A DNA stretch of 64,000 nucleotides from Streptomyces sp. NRRL F-525 (GTDB taxonomy: Bacteria > Actinomycetota > Actinomycetes > Streptomycetales > Streptomycetaceae). The notes beneath the pieces are model-generated. The model saw only the letters and a program-made list of their open reading frames with translations. It had not been told where the DNA came from and made no database searches. How positions within the stretch are numbered: position 1 is the stretch's first letter; every line of letters begins with the position of its first letter. Shown piece by piece: positions 15,638 to 24,646 of this stretch. The stretch is from assembly GCF_000716605.1 (NCBI RefSeq), contig NZ_JNXE01000035.1, positions 1 through 64,000 of the forward strand. Direction: 5' to 3'. The position numbers were made by a program, and so were the translations under genes.

Positions 15638-15834
15638 CAGCCGCCGGTGACCTCGGAGATCTTGTTGTTGATCGCGTCGAGGATCGTCGAACCGATGCTC
15701 GTACCCGTGATCGCCAGCACGATCGCGACCACCACAGCGATGATGCCCAGGTACTCCACCGCGGTCTGCCCCTTGTCGCTGCGGGCGGCGCGGGCCTGAA
15801 GGTACGTCACGGTGGTGTTGATCCAGTTGCTCAT
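15637..15834 (-). CDS. flp: Flp/Fap-type major pilin
   Basis: 65 residues from ATG at 15834 with GGAGGGGA upstream. The short basic leader ends in KGQTAVEYLG (about 20-29); Flp prepilins are cut after the Gly, leaving Gln-Thr-Ala-Val-Glu-Tyr with Glu at +5. A single hydrophobic helix (IIAVVVAIVLAITGTSIG) follows and the protein ends TGG. The size and pattern are diagnostic of a type IVb Flp pilin. The toxin at 2426-4684 carries the same GQTAVEY core. The dedicated promoter region (15915-15960) and the position after the two-component genes suggest that the pilin is made in larger amounts than the machinery. Confidence 0.92.
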   Translation of the reverse strand: MSNWINTTVTYLQARAARSDKGQTAVEYLGIIAVVVAIVLAITGTSIGSTILDAINNKISEVTGG

Positions 15835-15914
15835 GGTGTTCCCCTCCGAGAGACTCGATCCCGGCTTCCTCGTCGCCGGTGCCGCTTTCGACATGAGAAC
15901 GGTATGCCCGAACT

Positions 15915-15960
15915 ACGGGTACGCCAGAGGGCCCCAGGGCCCAAAATCGGGCCCAATCGG
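15915..15960 (-). promoter_or_regulatory. Flp promoter-region motif shared with the toxin gene
   Basis: On the minus strand: CCGATTGGGCCCGATTTTGG, then GCCC, GGGGCCC, TCT and ACCCGT, about 80-125 bp before the pilin start. Three GGGCCC-type blocks occur. The toxin promoter region (4759-4794) has the same order. A binding site for the adjacent NarL-type response regulator is a reasonable guess. Confidence 0.55.
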
Positions 15961-16045
15961 AGTCCCGGACTTCGCACTGGGCCCGCCCGTCACCGAACCG
16001 GGGCCGTAGGCCCGGCAGTTGGGTCCTCCGTCGCGGCGTCACCGG

Positions 16046-16921
16046 TCACCCCAGCCCTCGGGCCGAACCAGGCGTCGTACCAAGCCACTTGGCCGCGGCC
16101 TCGGAGCGGCTGGTGCTGTGGAGCTTGGCGAAGATGCGGTTGATGTGGTTCTTGACGGTCTTCTCGGAGATGAAGCAGGTGGCGGCGATCTGCTGGTTGG
16201 TCATGCCGGACGCGATGTGGTCCATGATCTCCGCCTCCCTCGTGCTCAGTTGGAACCGTGACTTATCCGAGGATGACTGTCTCACAGGTGGTTGCAATTG
16301 CGAAAGACCGTGGGGAGAATTCGGCTGAGGATGGGCCACCGAAGGCATTCTTCCGTTTGCAGCCGCACCTAGTTGAGAGTCGTATGAGCCCAGGCCCTCG
16401 GGCAGGGAGGGGCCTGTCCGCTCCTGTCGCAGCTGGGCCAGCAGGGCCCCCGCCGCCGATGGCGTGAAATGGGCCCTGCCCTGCCTGATGTCCCGTACGG
16501 CGGCGACCAGTTCGTCCGCCGTGAACTCGCCGTGGACCAGATAACCGCCCGCCCCGCGCCGCAGCGCCTCCTGGACGATCTCCGACTCCCTGCTGTACGT
16601 GAGCATCACGACCGGCGCGATCCGCACGAGGTACGGCAGCGCCGAGATGCCGTCCACGCCCGGCATGCGGACGTCCAGCAGGACCACGTCGGGGTGGTGG
16701 AAGTGCGCCGCCTCGTACGCCTCCCGGCCGTCCGCCGCCTCCGCCACGACCGTGATGTCCGCGCGGCCCGACAGCAGCGCCGTCAGGCCCGCCCGGACCA
16801 CCGGGTTGTCGTCGGCCACGACGACCCGGAGAGCTGAAGTCGGGGCCGGTTGCGGGAAGTTGGCGAACGGGTTCGGTGGCGGCTGTGGCGCGCCGGGGTG
16901 GGGCGTCGTCTGGTCCGGCAT
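16046..16921 (-). CDS. NarL/FixJ-type response regulator
   Basis: 291 residues. The receiver domain (about 30-150) has the acidic pair VVADDN, phospho-acceptor Asp in VVLLDVRMPGVDG and the conserved VVMLTYS. A Pro/Gln-rich linker of unusual length (about 165-225) leads to a LuxR-type HTH (STREAEIMDHIASGMTNQQI, about 226-245, and EKTVKNHINRIFAKL). It follows the histidine kinase gene in the same direction and precedes the Flp pilin gene, so the pair very likely controls pilin expression. The shared motif before the pilin and toxin genes is its best candidate target. No second promoter is needed because 62 bp separate it from the kinase. Confidence 0.92.
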   Translation of the reverse strand: MPDQTTPHPGAPQPPPNPFANFPQPAPTSALRVVVADDNPVVRAGLTALLSGRADITVVAEAADGREAYEAAHFHHPDVVLLDVRMPGVDGISALPYLVRIAPVVMLTYSRESEIVQEALRRGAGGYLVHGEFTADELVAAVRDIRQGRAHFTPSAAGALLAQLRQERTGPSLPEGLGSYDSQLGAAANGRMPSVAHPQPNSPHGLSQLQPPVRQSSSDKSRFQLSTREAEIMDHIASGMTNQQIAATCFISEKTVKNHINRIFAKLHSTSRSEAAAKWLGTTPGSARGLG

Positions 16922-16983
16922 GGCTGCCTCCTCTCAGGTCTCTCAAGTCGTTTGTACGAGTGGGGGGATGAGGTTTACGGGGT

Positions 16984-18537
16984 TTACGTCGTCAGGGCTC
17001 CCAGCGGGAGTTCCAGGCGGACCTCCGTGCCCGTGTCGTGGCCGCCGCGGCCGATCCGGATGCGGGCGCCCACCGACGCGGCCCGTTCGACCATGCCGAC
17101 CAGGCCGAAGTGGCCTGCCCTGCGCAGCTGTTCGAGGGTCGTGCCCGCGGGGAGGCCGCGGCCGTCGTCGTAGACGCTGATGCGCAGGAGGCTGTCGTGC
17201 ACCCCGGCCTCCACGTCGACCTTCGTGGGGGTCGCGTGGCGGTGGGCGTTCTCCATCGCCTCCGTCGCGATGGTGAGGAGCTGGCGTGCCACGGCGGGCG
17301 GGACCGGCGGTACGCCGTGGTCGCCGGTCGGGCGGTAGGTCGTGGGGAGACCGGTCCTGGTGCTGAAGTCCCTTGTGCGGGCGGCCAGTTCGACGAGTAC
17401 GTCCGTGCCCTCGTCCGGGTTGGACTCCCGTCGTAGGTCCGCCAGGAGTTCGCGGGATTCCGCCGCCGCCCTGCGCGCCGAGCGGGCCACCAGTTCCGCC
17501 TGCTGTCTGATCAGGGCCGGGTTCATGTGGTCCGCGCCCGCCGAGCCCACCAGGCCGTCCGCCGCGAGGGCCACGCCGTGCAGGGTCTTCGCCACCGAGT
17601 CGTGCAACTCCCGTGCCAGGCGTGCCCGTTCGGCTCCTACCGCTTCCGTTACGGCGAGGCGGGCCTGGACCGTCGTCAGCGCGGTCGTGGCCTCGCCGAA
17701 GCGGAGCATCAGGTTGCGCAGGGTCACTCCCACCGCGCCCGCGATCACGCACAGGCCGGGGAGTAGGAAGGCCTGTGCCACGGCCCTGTGGGCGTCCGCC
17801 GCGGCGGTCTGCGCCAGCACCAGGATCACCGCCTGGAGGCCGGCGAAGCAGCCGGCGCCCCGCCAGCCGTAGACGATGCCGGCGAGGAGGGGGGTGCAGA
17901 CGCTGACGTAGGCGAGCGTGCTGGTTGGCCCTGCCGAGATCAGGAGTAGGGAGCCGAACAGGGTGTCCACGGCCAGGAGGGAGGGGTGGCGTAGGAGTAG
18001 GGGGCCGAAGCGTTCCCAGTCTCTGAACAGGACGTAGGAGGCCATGAAGGTGACCACTACGGCTGCGCCCACCAGGCGGGTGGCTACGCCGGGGGTGGCG
18101 TTCACCAGGGCGGAGGGGGCGGCCAGGGCGATCATCGCCAGGCGGAAGCCGAAGACCTGCCTGCACATTGCCTGGAGTGCGCTGATCTGGATGGGGAGGG
18201 CGACTTCCCGGCCTTCGGCCGGGATTTGACTCCCACCCGCACCACCCGTTTCGCCTTTGTCGTCGGGTGCGGGTGGCCCCTGTGGGGCGCCCTCGCCGTC
18301 TGCGGCCAGCCGTTCCACGCTCGGCTGCGTCGGCGGCCTCGGTACCCCCGGAAGCCAGCCCCCTATCGGCGCCCATCCCTCCGGCAACGCCGGCGTCACC
18401 GACGTGACCGGAATATCCGTCGCCCCCGACCGCACATGATCCGGCAGGACCGTCCCCGCCGGCGGAGTCGTGATCTCCGTCGGCTGGGGACGCCGCCGCA
18501 GCAGTCTCGTGCGTCCGCGTTCGTCCGTCGTCGCCAT
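16984..18537 (-). CDS. NarL-type sensor histidine kinase
   Basis: 517 residues. The cytoplasmic Pro-rich N-terminal region (1-120) is followed by about five to six membrane segments (about 135-300) and a HisKA_3 domain with ERARLARELHDSVAKTLHGV (phosphorylated His in ELHDS) and an HATPase domain with TEAMENAHRHATPTKV and DDGRGLPAGTT. No large extracellular loop is seen, so it probably senses a membrane-embedded or intramembrane signal, perhaps the state of the pilus machinery. It lies between tadC and its response regulator, an arrangement that ties it to the Tad locus. Confidence 0.9.
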   Translation of the reverse strand: MATTDERGRTRLLRRRPQPTEITTPPAGTVLPDHVRSGATDIPVTSVTPALPEGWAPIGGWLPGVPRPPTQPSVERLAADGEGAPQGPPAPDDKGETGGAGGSQIPAEGREVALPIQISALQAMCRQVFGFRLAMIALAAPSALVNATPGVATRLVGAAVVVTFMASYVLFRDWERFGPLLLRHPSLLAVDTLFGSLLLISAGPTSTLAYVSVCTPLLAGIVYGWRGAGCFAGLQAVILVLAQTAAADAHRAVAQAFLLPGLCVIAGAVGVTLRNLMLRFGEATTALTTVQARLAVTEAVGAERARLARELHDSVAKTLHGVALAADGLVGSAGADHMNPALIRQQAELVARSARRAAAESRELLADLRRESNPDEGTDVLVELAARTRDFSTRTGLPTTYRPTGDHGVPPVPPAVARQLLTIATEAMENAHRHATPTKVDVEAGVHDSLLRISVYDDGRGLPAGTTLEQLRRAGHFGLVGMVERAASVGARIRIGRGGHDTGTEVRLELPLGALTT

Positions 18538-18561
18538 GGCCCCCGTCGCCCCCGTCCGTCC

Positions 18562-19452
18562 CTACTTGCCCGTGATCGTGCTGAAGTCCGTGCCGGAGCC
18601 GAGGAGAAGGCCCGCGCCGAGGAGCAGCATGGTGGCCGGGACCATGAACGTGGTGATCATCATGGTGGCCTTGGGGACCGCGCGGGCCGCCTTGCGGCGG
18701 GCGTTCTGCGCGTCCGTGCGGCGCATGTCCTTCGCCAAAGACACCAACGTGTCCACGATCGGCGCGCCCAGCTCCTCCCCCTGCTGCAACGCCGTGACGA
18801 ACATGGCCACTTGCTCGCTGTCGTTGCGTCGCCGGAGTTCCGTGAAGGCGGCGCGGCGGCTCATGCCGAGGTCCATCTGGCGGAGGGTGATGCGGAGTTC
18901 GTCCGCCCAGGGGCCCTCGTACTTCGAGGCGACGCGGTCCAGTGCCTGGCGGAAGCCCAGGCCCGCGCTCACCACGACCGCGAGCACGTCCAGGAAGTCC
19001 GGCAGGGTGCGTTCGATGACGTCCCGGCGGATGCGGATCGCCGACCAGATGCCGACCTCCGTCCAGAACGCGCCGAAGGCGAAGAGGATGACGGCGACGA
19101 TGTAGTGGCCCTCCAGCAGCATCAGCAGGCCGCCGAAGCCGCCGAGGAAGCCGTAGACCGCCCGGCGGGCCGCGTAGCGGTCGATGGTCAGGCCGCCGGG
19201 GTTGCCCGCGAGGTCGATCTTGCGGCGGTACTTGGCGACCAGCTTCGGGCCCATCAGGCGCAGGACCATCGGGGCGTAGCGCATGCCCATGCGGTCGATG
19301 AGGGAGTCGACCGCGCCGGTGCGGGTCGAGCCGACCTCCAGGGCGAGGACGAGGTCGGTGGGGAGTTTCGCGTCGGCGCGGTACATGCGGATGCCCGCGA
19401 AGACGCCCCACACGCTGAGGCCCATGACCAGGGCGAGGACGAGTGCGACCAT
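18562..19452 (-). CDS. tadC: TadC-like inner-membrane platform protein
   Basis: 296 residues of the type II secretion F-domain family. Hydrophobic segments occur at the extreme N-terminus, near 115-150 and at the C-terminus (MLLLGAGLLLGSG), with the F-domain between about 160 and 285 (LPDFLDVLAVVVSAGLGFRQALDRVA, landmarks LPDFLDVLAVVV and GLGFRQAL; then GEELGAPIVDTLVSLA). With TadB it forms the platform on which the ATPase acts. It follows tadB by 16 bp in the standard Tad order. Confidence 0.92.
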   Translation of the reverse strand: MVALVLALVMGLSVWGVFAGIRMYRADAKLPTDLVLALEVGSTRTGAVDSLIDRMGMRYAPMVLRLMGPKLVAKYRRKIDLAGNPGGLTIDRYAARRAVYGFLGGFGGLLMLLEGHYIVAVILFAFGAFWTEVGIWSAIRIRRDVIERTLPDFLDVLAVVVSAGLGFRQALDRVASKYEGPWADELRITLRQMDLGMSRRAAFTELRRRNDSEQVAMFVTALQQGEELGAPIVDTLVSLAKDMRRTDAQNARRKAARAVPKATMMITTFMVPATMLLLGAGLLLGSGTDFSTITGK

Positions 19453-19468
19453 GTCTGTTCTCCTCCCC

Positions 19469-20410
19469 TCAGACGTCGATGCGGGACAGGCGGCGGATGA
19501 GGATGAAGCCGATCGCGTAGAGCCCGAAGGCGATGATCACGCAGGCCTGGCCGATCGGGGAGCCCGTCATCCGGTCCAGGGCACCGGGTTTGACGCCGTT
19601 CATCAGGAAGAGGGCGCCCACGCCCATCACCGGGACGGCGTACGACGTCATGTTGACCTGGGAGAGCTGGGTGCGGACCTCGCGGCGGGTCTCCTTGCGC
19701 TCCTCCAGGGTCTCCGTGAGGTTGCGCAGGGCACTGACCACCTGGCCGCCCGCCCGGTTGGAGAGCACCAACGTCGTTACGAGGACGACCAGTTCGCGGG
19801 ACGGGAGCCTGTCCGCCAGCTCGCTCAGCGCGTCGTCCATCGAGGCGCCCACCGCCAACTGGTTGGCCACCTTGGCGAGTTCCTCCCCCGCCGGTGCCTC
19901 CAGCTCCTCCGCCGCCATGCTGATCGCCGTACGCAGCGCGAGTCCGGCGTGGGTGGCGTTGGCCATGATGCGGGCCAGTTCGGGGAGTTGGTTGATGAAC
20001 TTCTCGATGCGCTTCTGGCGCTGCCAGTTGAGGAACTGGATCGCCACCCCGATGCCCAACAGCCCTGCTATCGGCCCGAAGAAGGGCGCCAGGGACGCCT
20101 GCCCGATCAGCCAGAGGGCCGCCACCGTGCCCAGCATGTAGACGAAGAACTCGCCCGGCGTCATGTCCAACCCCGTTGCCGACAGGCGCAGTTCGAGCTG
20201 CCTGCCGAGCCGCGTACGGCGCAGTCTGCGGTCCAGGTCGCGGAAGCGGCGGACACGGCCCACCTGGATCTGGCCGGTCGAGGAGAGCCGGTCGACCAGG
20301 GCCGCGCGCTGCGCCTTGCCCGCGGCGTAGGCGTGCACACCGGCGACACCCAGGACACAGGTCAGCAGGGTGACGCCGGTGGTGAGCGTGACGATCGTCT
20401 GGAGATCCAT
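19469..20410 (-). CDS. tadB: TadB-like inner-membrane platform protein
   Basis: 313 residues with an N-terminal membrane helix, two central segments (about 110-145), the F-domain (QLPELARIMANATHAGLALR and LAVGASMDDALSELADRLPS) and C-terminal helices near 250 and 290. It is the partner of TadC in the pilus platform. The start follows the ATPase stop by 11 bp, and the gene order ATPase-TadB-TadC is the conserved core of every Tad locus. Nothing appears truncated. Confidence 0.92.
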   Translation of the reverse strand: MDLQTIVTLTTGVTLLTCVLGVAGVHAYAAGKAQRAALVDRLSSTGQIQVGRVRRFRDLDRRLRRTRLGRQLELRLSATGLDMTPGEFFVYMLGTVAALWLIGQASLAPFFGPIAGLLGIGVAIQFLNWQRQKRIEKFINQLPELARIMANATHAGLALRTAISMAAEELEAPAGEELAKVANQLAVGASMDDALSELADRLPSRELVVLVTTLVLSNRAGGQVVSALRNLTETLEERKETRREVRTQLSQVNMTSYAVPVMGVGALFLMNGVKPGALDRMTGSPIGQACVIIAFGLYAIGFILIRRLSRIDV

Positions 20411-20421
20411 GGGGTCGGTCC

Positions 20422-21762
20422 CTACCTACTGGCTTCTCTGAGGGCGAGCTGTTCCGCGGTGTGGGCGACGCCGAAGGCCTGCGGCAGGGGCTGGCTCGCC
20501 ATGTAGAGCCGGTCGGCGGTGCGGCGGGAGAGCGGGAAGTACTCGAAGGTGCCGTAGACCCGGCCGTCGGCGGAGATCGGCTGCGGGCTGAAGCGGGCCA
20601 CCGTCGCCAGCCGGTACGGCTCGCTGCCGTGGCTGTCGAGGAGGGCGATCTCGGTGATCCGGCGGGCGCCGTCGGCGAAGCGGGTGAGCTGGATGATGAC
20701 GTCGATGGCGCTGTTGATCTGGTCGTGCAGCGCCTCGAAGGGGATCTCCACCTCGGACATGGACGCCAGGGTCTTCAGCCGCATCAGCGCGTCCTCCGCG
20801 CTGTTCGCGTGGACCGTGGCGAGCGAGCCGTCGTGGCCCGTCGACATCGCCTGGAGCATGTCGAGGGATTCGCCGCCGCGGACCTCACCGACCACGATCC
20901 GGTCGGGGCGCATACGGAGGGAGTTGCGCACCAGGTCGCGGATCGTGACCTGGCCCTTGCCCTCGACGTTCGGCGGGCGTGCCTCCAGGCGGATCACGTG
21001 CGACTGCTGGAGCTGGAGTTCGGCGGAGTCCTCGATGGTGATGATGCGCTCGGTCTCCGGGATCAGGCCGGAGAGCGCGTTGAGAAGGGTCGTCTTCCCG
21101 GTACCCGTCGCGCCCGACACGATGATGTTGAACTTCGCGTGCACCAACCCCGCGAGGAGATACAGCATGTGCTCGTCCAGCGAGCCGAAGCCGACCATCT
21201 CCTGGAGCGTGAAGGAGCGCGGGAAGCGGCGGATGGTGAGCGTGGCGCCGGTCAACGACAGCGGCGGGATGATCACGTTGACGCGCTCGCCGGACGGCAG
21301 GCGTGCGTCGACCATCGGATTCGACTCGTCCACACGGCGGTTGACCGTCGACACGATCCGCTCGATGGTCTGCATCAGCTGGTCGTGGGAGGGGAAGCGG
21401 AGCGGCAACTGCTCGACGCGGCCGCCGCGTTCGACGAAGATCGCGTCCGGGCCGTTCACCATGATCTCGGTGATCGACGCGTCTTCGAGGAGCGGTTCGA
21501 GTATGCCGAGGCCGAGCGCCTCGTCGACGACCCGGCGGATCAGCTGCGAGCGCTCGACGGTCGAGAGGACCGGTCCCTCACGGCTGATGATGTGCCCGAG
21601 CACCCGCTCCAGGCGGGCCCGTCGCTCGGCGGCGGCCAGCGCGCTCATCTCCGCGAGGTCGATCTCCTCCAGGAGCTTGGCGCGGTACGAGGCGACCATG
21701 TGGCCGTCCTCGCCCCGATGGCCGTTCTCCTCGGGATGGTTGACACGTTCCCGCAGACCCAT
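20422..21762 (-). CDS. tadA: TadA/CpaF-type secretion ATPase
   Basis: 446 residues. The N-terminal domain (1-130) is followed by the GspE/PilT motor domain: Walker A SGATGTGKTTLLNAL, the Asp box TIEDSAELQLQ, Walker B region RIVVGEVRGGESLDMLQAM and the His box LATVHANS. All catalytic motifs are intact. It powers assembly of the Flp pilus and, in this arrangement, could also move the pilin-tagged toxin. It precedes tadB and follows two TadE-like genes after 57 bp, which leaves room for a separate ribosome site but not for an obvious terminator. Confidence 0.95.
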   Translation of the reverse strand: MGLRERVNHPEENGHRGEDGHMVASYRAKLLEEIDLAEMSALAAAERRARLERVLGHIISREGPVLSTVERSQLIRRVVDEALGLGILEPLLEDASITEIMVNGPDAIFVERGGRVEQLPLRFPSHDQLMQTIERIVSTVNRRVDESNPMVDARLPSGERVNVIIPPLSLTGATLTIRRFPRSFTLQEMVGFGSLDEHMLYLLAGLVHAKFNIIVSGATGTGKTTLLNALSGLIPETERIITIEDSAELQLQQSHVIRLEARPPNVEGKGQVTIRDLVRNSLRMRPDRIVVGEVRGGESLDMLQAMSTGHDGSLATVHANSAEDALMRLKTLASMSEVEIPFEALHDQINSAIDVIIQLTRFADGARRITEIALLDSHGSEPYRLATVARFSPQPISADGRVYGTFEYFPLSRRTADRLYMASQPLPQAFGVAHTAEQLALREASR

Positions 21763-21819
21763 GAGTGCTGTGCTCCTCGCTCCTTGTTCAGTCGAGCTCT
21801 GTCGTTCTCTGTCGTTGGT

Positions 21820-22173
21820 TCAGTGGTCGAGCGGCATGGTGGCGGTCTTGCTGGCGTCCCCGAAGCCGTCGTAACCGGGGATGACCGACGGGATGTGGAT
21901 GGTGGCGGTGACCGAGACCGTGTCGCCGCCGAACGACGCCGGGCAGCTGACCGAGAGCCAGTCGCTGACGGCCTCGCTGCACGCGGGCTGCGCACCCTGC
22001 CGCAGCGAGGCGCTGCGCGCCCCCGCCCGGGCCGCCGTCCCCGCCTGCTCCGCGGTGTACGCGACCAGCCCGAGCTGCACCGCCGCCAGCGTGACGAGGA
22101 TCAGGACCGGGATGAACCCGAGGTATTCGATGGCGACTTGACCGCGGTCGCGCGCTCGGAGGCCGTAGGACAT
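21820..22173 (-). CDS. tadE: TadE-like minor pilin
   Basis: 117 residues. After a short basic leader comes DRGQVAIEYLGFIPVLILVT (9-28), a class III prepilin motif and helix, then AEQAGTAARAGARSASLRQG and a small C-terminal domain with two cysteines (PACSE, SVSCPAS). This matches TadE-family pseudopilins, which are processed by the same peptidase as Flp. It starts one base after the stop of the other TadE-like gene, so the two are made together. Confidence 0.9.
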   Translation of the reverse strand: MSYGLRARDRGQVAIEYLGFIPVLILVTLAAVQLGLVAYTAEQAGTAARAGARSASLRQGAQPACSEAVSDWLSVSCPASFGGDTVSVTATIHIPSVIPGYDGFGDASKTATMPLDH

Positions 22174-22174
22174 G

Positions 22175-22573
22175 TCAGTTCGTCTCCTCCTCTACGGCGC
22201 CCGCGTGGCCGCGCACCGTGAAGGGGAAGCCGATCGCGCCGGGGAAGAGGACGGGCACCTTGAGGGTGACGTCGGCCGTGATGAACCCCGTGCCTCCGCA
22301 GGTCACCGTGGCGTCCCCCTTCCACGGGCCGTCCAGCTTGTCGAGACCGGCCTGTCGGCAGGCGGCCAGCCGGTCGCCCCGGGTGGCGGCCGTGCCCGCG
22401 CGCACCGCCTCGTCCGCAGCATTCCCCGCGAGCGTGAAGGTGTACCCCACCAACACGAACTGCCACATCAGCACCAGCGTCAGAATGATCAGCGGGGTCA
22501 TGCCGAGGAACTCGATGGTGGTCTGGCCCCGGTCCCGTTCCCGTACGGTCGCGCGCACGTCCATCCCCCTCAC
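22175..22573 (-). CDS. tadE: TadE-like minor pilin
   Basis: 132 residues with DRGQTTIEFLGMTPLIILTL (about 14-33) and the TadE signature NAADEAVRAGTAATRGD, followed by a C-terminal domain with Cys pair (ACRQAG, TVTCGG). The ATG overlaps the CpaE stop as ATGA. The paralogue next to it shares the same plan, so the locus encodes two different TadE subunits plus the TadG-like protein at 15032-15637, giving three minor pilins. Confidence 0.9.
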   Translation of the reverse strand: MRGMDVRATVRERDRGQTTIEFLGMTPLIILTLVLMWQFVLVGYTFTLAGNAADEAVRAGTAATRGDRLAACRQAGLDKLDGPWKGDATVTCGGTGFITADVTLKVPVLFPGAIGFPFTVRGHAGAVEEETN

Positions 22574-23820
22574 TCCCTACGACGCCGGAAGCTCACCGAG
22601 CCGCGGTCGCCGCCGCCCCGCAACCGCCCGCTCTTCTGGGCGACTTCGGGGACCTTGACCAGTCCCAGTTCGCCCGCGAGACCCCAAAGGGCCTGTTTCA
22701 CCACGCTCTTGTTGTCGAGTTCGTGCAGGCGGCCCGCGTCCACCGCGCCCTGGAGTTCCTTGAAGTTGGCGGGGATCGCGGTGGCGGCGACCGTCGTGCC
22801 GGTGATGCGCTGGATGAGCGCCGGCTGGATCTCGGTGCCGCGTGTGTAGCGGTTGACGACGATGGTCGTCTCCTCGGCCTTGCGGATCTGCAGCCGGTCC
22901 CACATGCGGACGGTGCGCTTCGCGGCGCGTACGGCGACGACGTCCGGGGTGGTGAACAGCAGGGCGGTGTCGGCCATTTCGACGGCGGCCGCGCTCGCGC
23001 CGCTCATCTGGGCCCCGCAGTCGATGACGACGACCTCGTAGCGGGAGCGCAGCGCGCTGACGATCTGGCGGGCGGCCCGGTCGGTGACCTCCTCGCCGCG
23101 TTCGCCCTCGCCGGGGGCGAGCAGCAGCGCGATCCCCGTGTCGTGCCGGAACACGGCGTCGGCCAGGACGCGCGGCGAGATGTCGGTGATCGCGGCGAGG
23201 TCGACGACGGAACGGCGGAACTGCACGTCCAGGTAGGAGGCGATGTCCCCGGTCTGGAGGTCCATGTCGACGAGCGCGACGCTGCGGCCCGACACCTGCG
23301 CGGCGAGGGCGAGTTGGATCGCCGCGAGGGTGGCGCCGACCCCGCCCTTGGCGCCGCTGACCGTGACGACGGTGCCGCCGACACCGGTGAACACGTCGCC
23401 GCCATGGCCCAGATGGCGCCGTACGCCCACCGACCAGGCGGCGACGGCCTGGACGCGGTTGGCCAACTCCTCGTAGCTCAGCGGCAGGGCGATCAGGCCG
23501 CGGGCGCCGGAGTCCATGGCGGCCTGGAAGAGGCCGGGGCTGGCGTCGGTGGTGACGAGGATGACGCCCACCGCGGGGAAGCGCAGGGCCACTTCGCGGA
23601 CGAGCTCCAACGCCGGTACGGGACCGATGCGTTCATGCACCACCACGACCTCGGGCAGCTCGTCGACGGACTCGGCGGCGAGCCGGGCCAGGGTGTCGAT
23701 GAGCTGCGTCGAGTCGGCCACCGGGGCCACCGGGTCGGCGTCCGGGAGCTGGCTGAGCAGGGTCGTGATGGCGCGGATGGCGTCCGCGTCTCCGACCGCC
23801 GGAAGAATCCTGGTGGGCAT
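22570..23820 (-). CDS. cpaE: CpaE/TadZ-like pilus localisation ATPase
   Basis: 416 residues. An N-terminal receiver-like domain (about 1-130) is followed by a MinD/ParA-type ATPase with the deviant Walker A motif SGAKGGVGATLAAIQLA (about 155-171), then VALVDMDLQTGDIASYLD and VVIDCGAQMSG. TadZ/CpaE proteins place the Tad machinery in the cell and recruit other components. The last Lys/Thr of the usual motif is replaced by Ala-Thr (GVGAT), which is common in CpaE. It lies between cpaB and the TadE pair. Confidence 0.92.
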   Translation of the reverse strand: MPTRILPAVGDADAIRAITTLLSQLPDADPVAPVADSTQLIDTLARLAAESVDELPEVVVVHERIGPVPALELVREVALRFPAVGVILVTTDASPGLFQAAMDSGARGLIALPLSYEELANRVQAVAAWSVGVRRHLGHGGDVFTGVGGTVVTVSGAKGGVGATLAAIQLALAAQVSGRSVALVDMDLQTGDIASYLDVQFRRSVVDLAAITDISPRVLADAVFRHDTGIALLLAPGEGERGEEVTDRAARQIVSALRSRYEVVVIDCGAQMSGASAAAVEMADTALLFTTPDVVAVRAAKRTVRMWDRLQIRKAEETTIVVNRYTRGTEIQPALIQRITGTTVAATAIPANFKELQGAVDAGRLHELDNKSVVKQALWGLAGELGLVKVPEVAQKSGRLRGGGDRGSVSFRRRRE

Positions 23821-23829
23821 GCGGGCCTC

Positions 23830-24543
23830 TCACTTGTCCTTCGCGAGTTCGTACGTCCGGTCCTTGTCGGGGACGGTCGTATCGGTGCCGGGTGCCACCA
23901 GCGCGAGCCGCACCCGCTCGGCGAACGACTCGGCGTAGGTGATCCGCTGGGCGTCGAGCGTGGAGAGCGCGAAGGTGATCGGCACGCCGTTGGTCGACTG
24001 CTGCTGGTTCTTGTCGCTGTTGCTGCCGGGGTCGAGGGCGGTGATGTGGCCGACGTCGATGACCTTCGCGTTCGTCACGATGATCTTGGACTGGTCGGGG
24101 TCGCCCTCTTTCGCGCCCGCGAAGGTGGCGTACACGTTGACCGTCGAGCCCGGTGTGATCTTGCCGGCGACGCCGGTCGCCGCGTCGATCATGATGGCGA
24201 CCTCCTGCTCCCCCGGCTTCAGGGCGGGCTGGTCCACGATCATGTCGGTCTGCAGCAGGGAGCCCCCGCGCAGGGTGGTCACCGCGATCTTGCCCTGGAT
24301 CTGCCGGAGATCGGTCACGGCGGTGTCCGACAGCCACCGCTTGGGCATCTCGATCTTCTTGAACTGCGCGGCGGTCAGCGCCGTGTAGGGCGCCACGTTG
24401 TCCTTGACCTGGTACGCCGTGACCTCGGGACCGACCTTGGACTTCACGTCACGGATGACGGAGAGGACGCCGGCGAACGCGCCGAGGGCGCAGATCACCG
24501 ACAGGAGCAGGAGTATCACGCCGCGGCGCTGACGGGAGTTCAT
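23830..24543 (-). CDS. cpaB: CpaB/RcpC-like pilus assembly protein
   Basis: 237 residues from ATG at 24543 (MNSRQRRGVILLLLSVICAL), preceded by GAGGTTG; a longer reading further upstream has no ribosome site. One N-terminal membrane helix is followed by an SAF domain (about 40-110, with VAPYTALTAAQFKKIEMPKRW) and a CpaB domain with AIMIDAATGVAGKITPGSTV. In didermic bacteria CpaB works with the outer-membrane secretin; monoderms keep it without a secretin, as here. First structural gene of the Tad run. Confidence 0.9.
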   Translation of the reverse strand: MNSRQRRGVILLLLSVICALGAFAGVLSVIRDVKSKVGPEVTAYQVKDNVAPYTALTAAQFKKIEMPKRWLSDTAVTDLRQIQGKIAVTTLRGGSLLQTDMIVDQPALKPGEQEVAIMIDAATGVAGKITPGSTVNVYATFAGAKEGDPDQSKIIVTNAKVIDVGHITALDPGSNSDKNQQQSTNGVPITFALSTLDAQRITYAESFAERVRLALVAPGTDTTVPDKDRTYELAKDK

Positions 24544-24646
24544 GAACCGTACAACCTCATTGGGGATATCGGTCGAGCGGAAATGAGCGGATCGAACCGG
24601 GTCTGGCGAATTCGTGTGCTGTAAGCGTGTCCTGTGAGTTGAGGAC

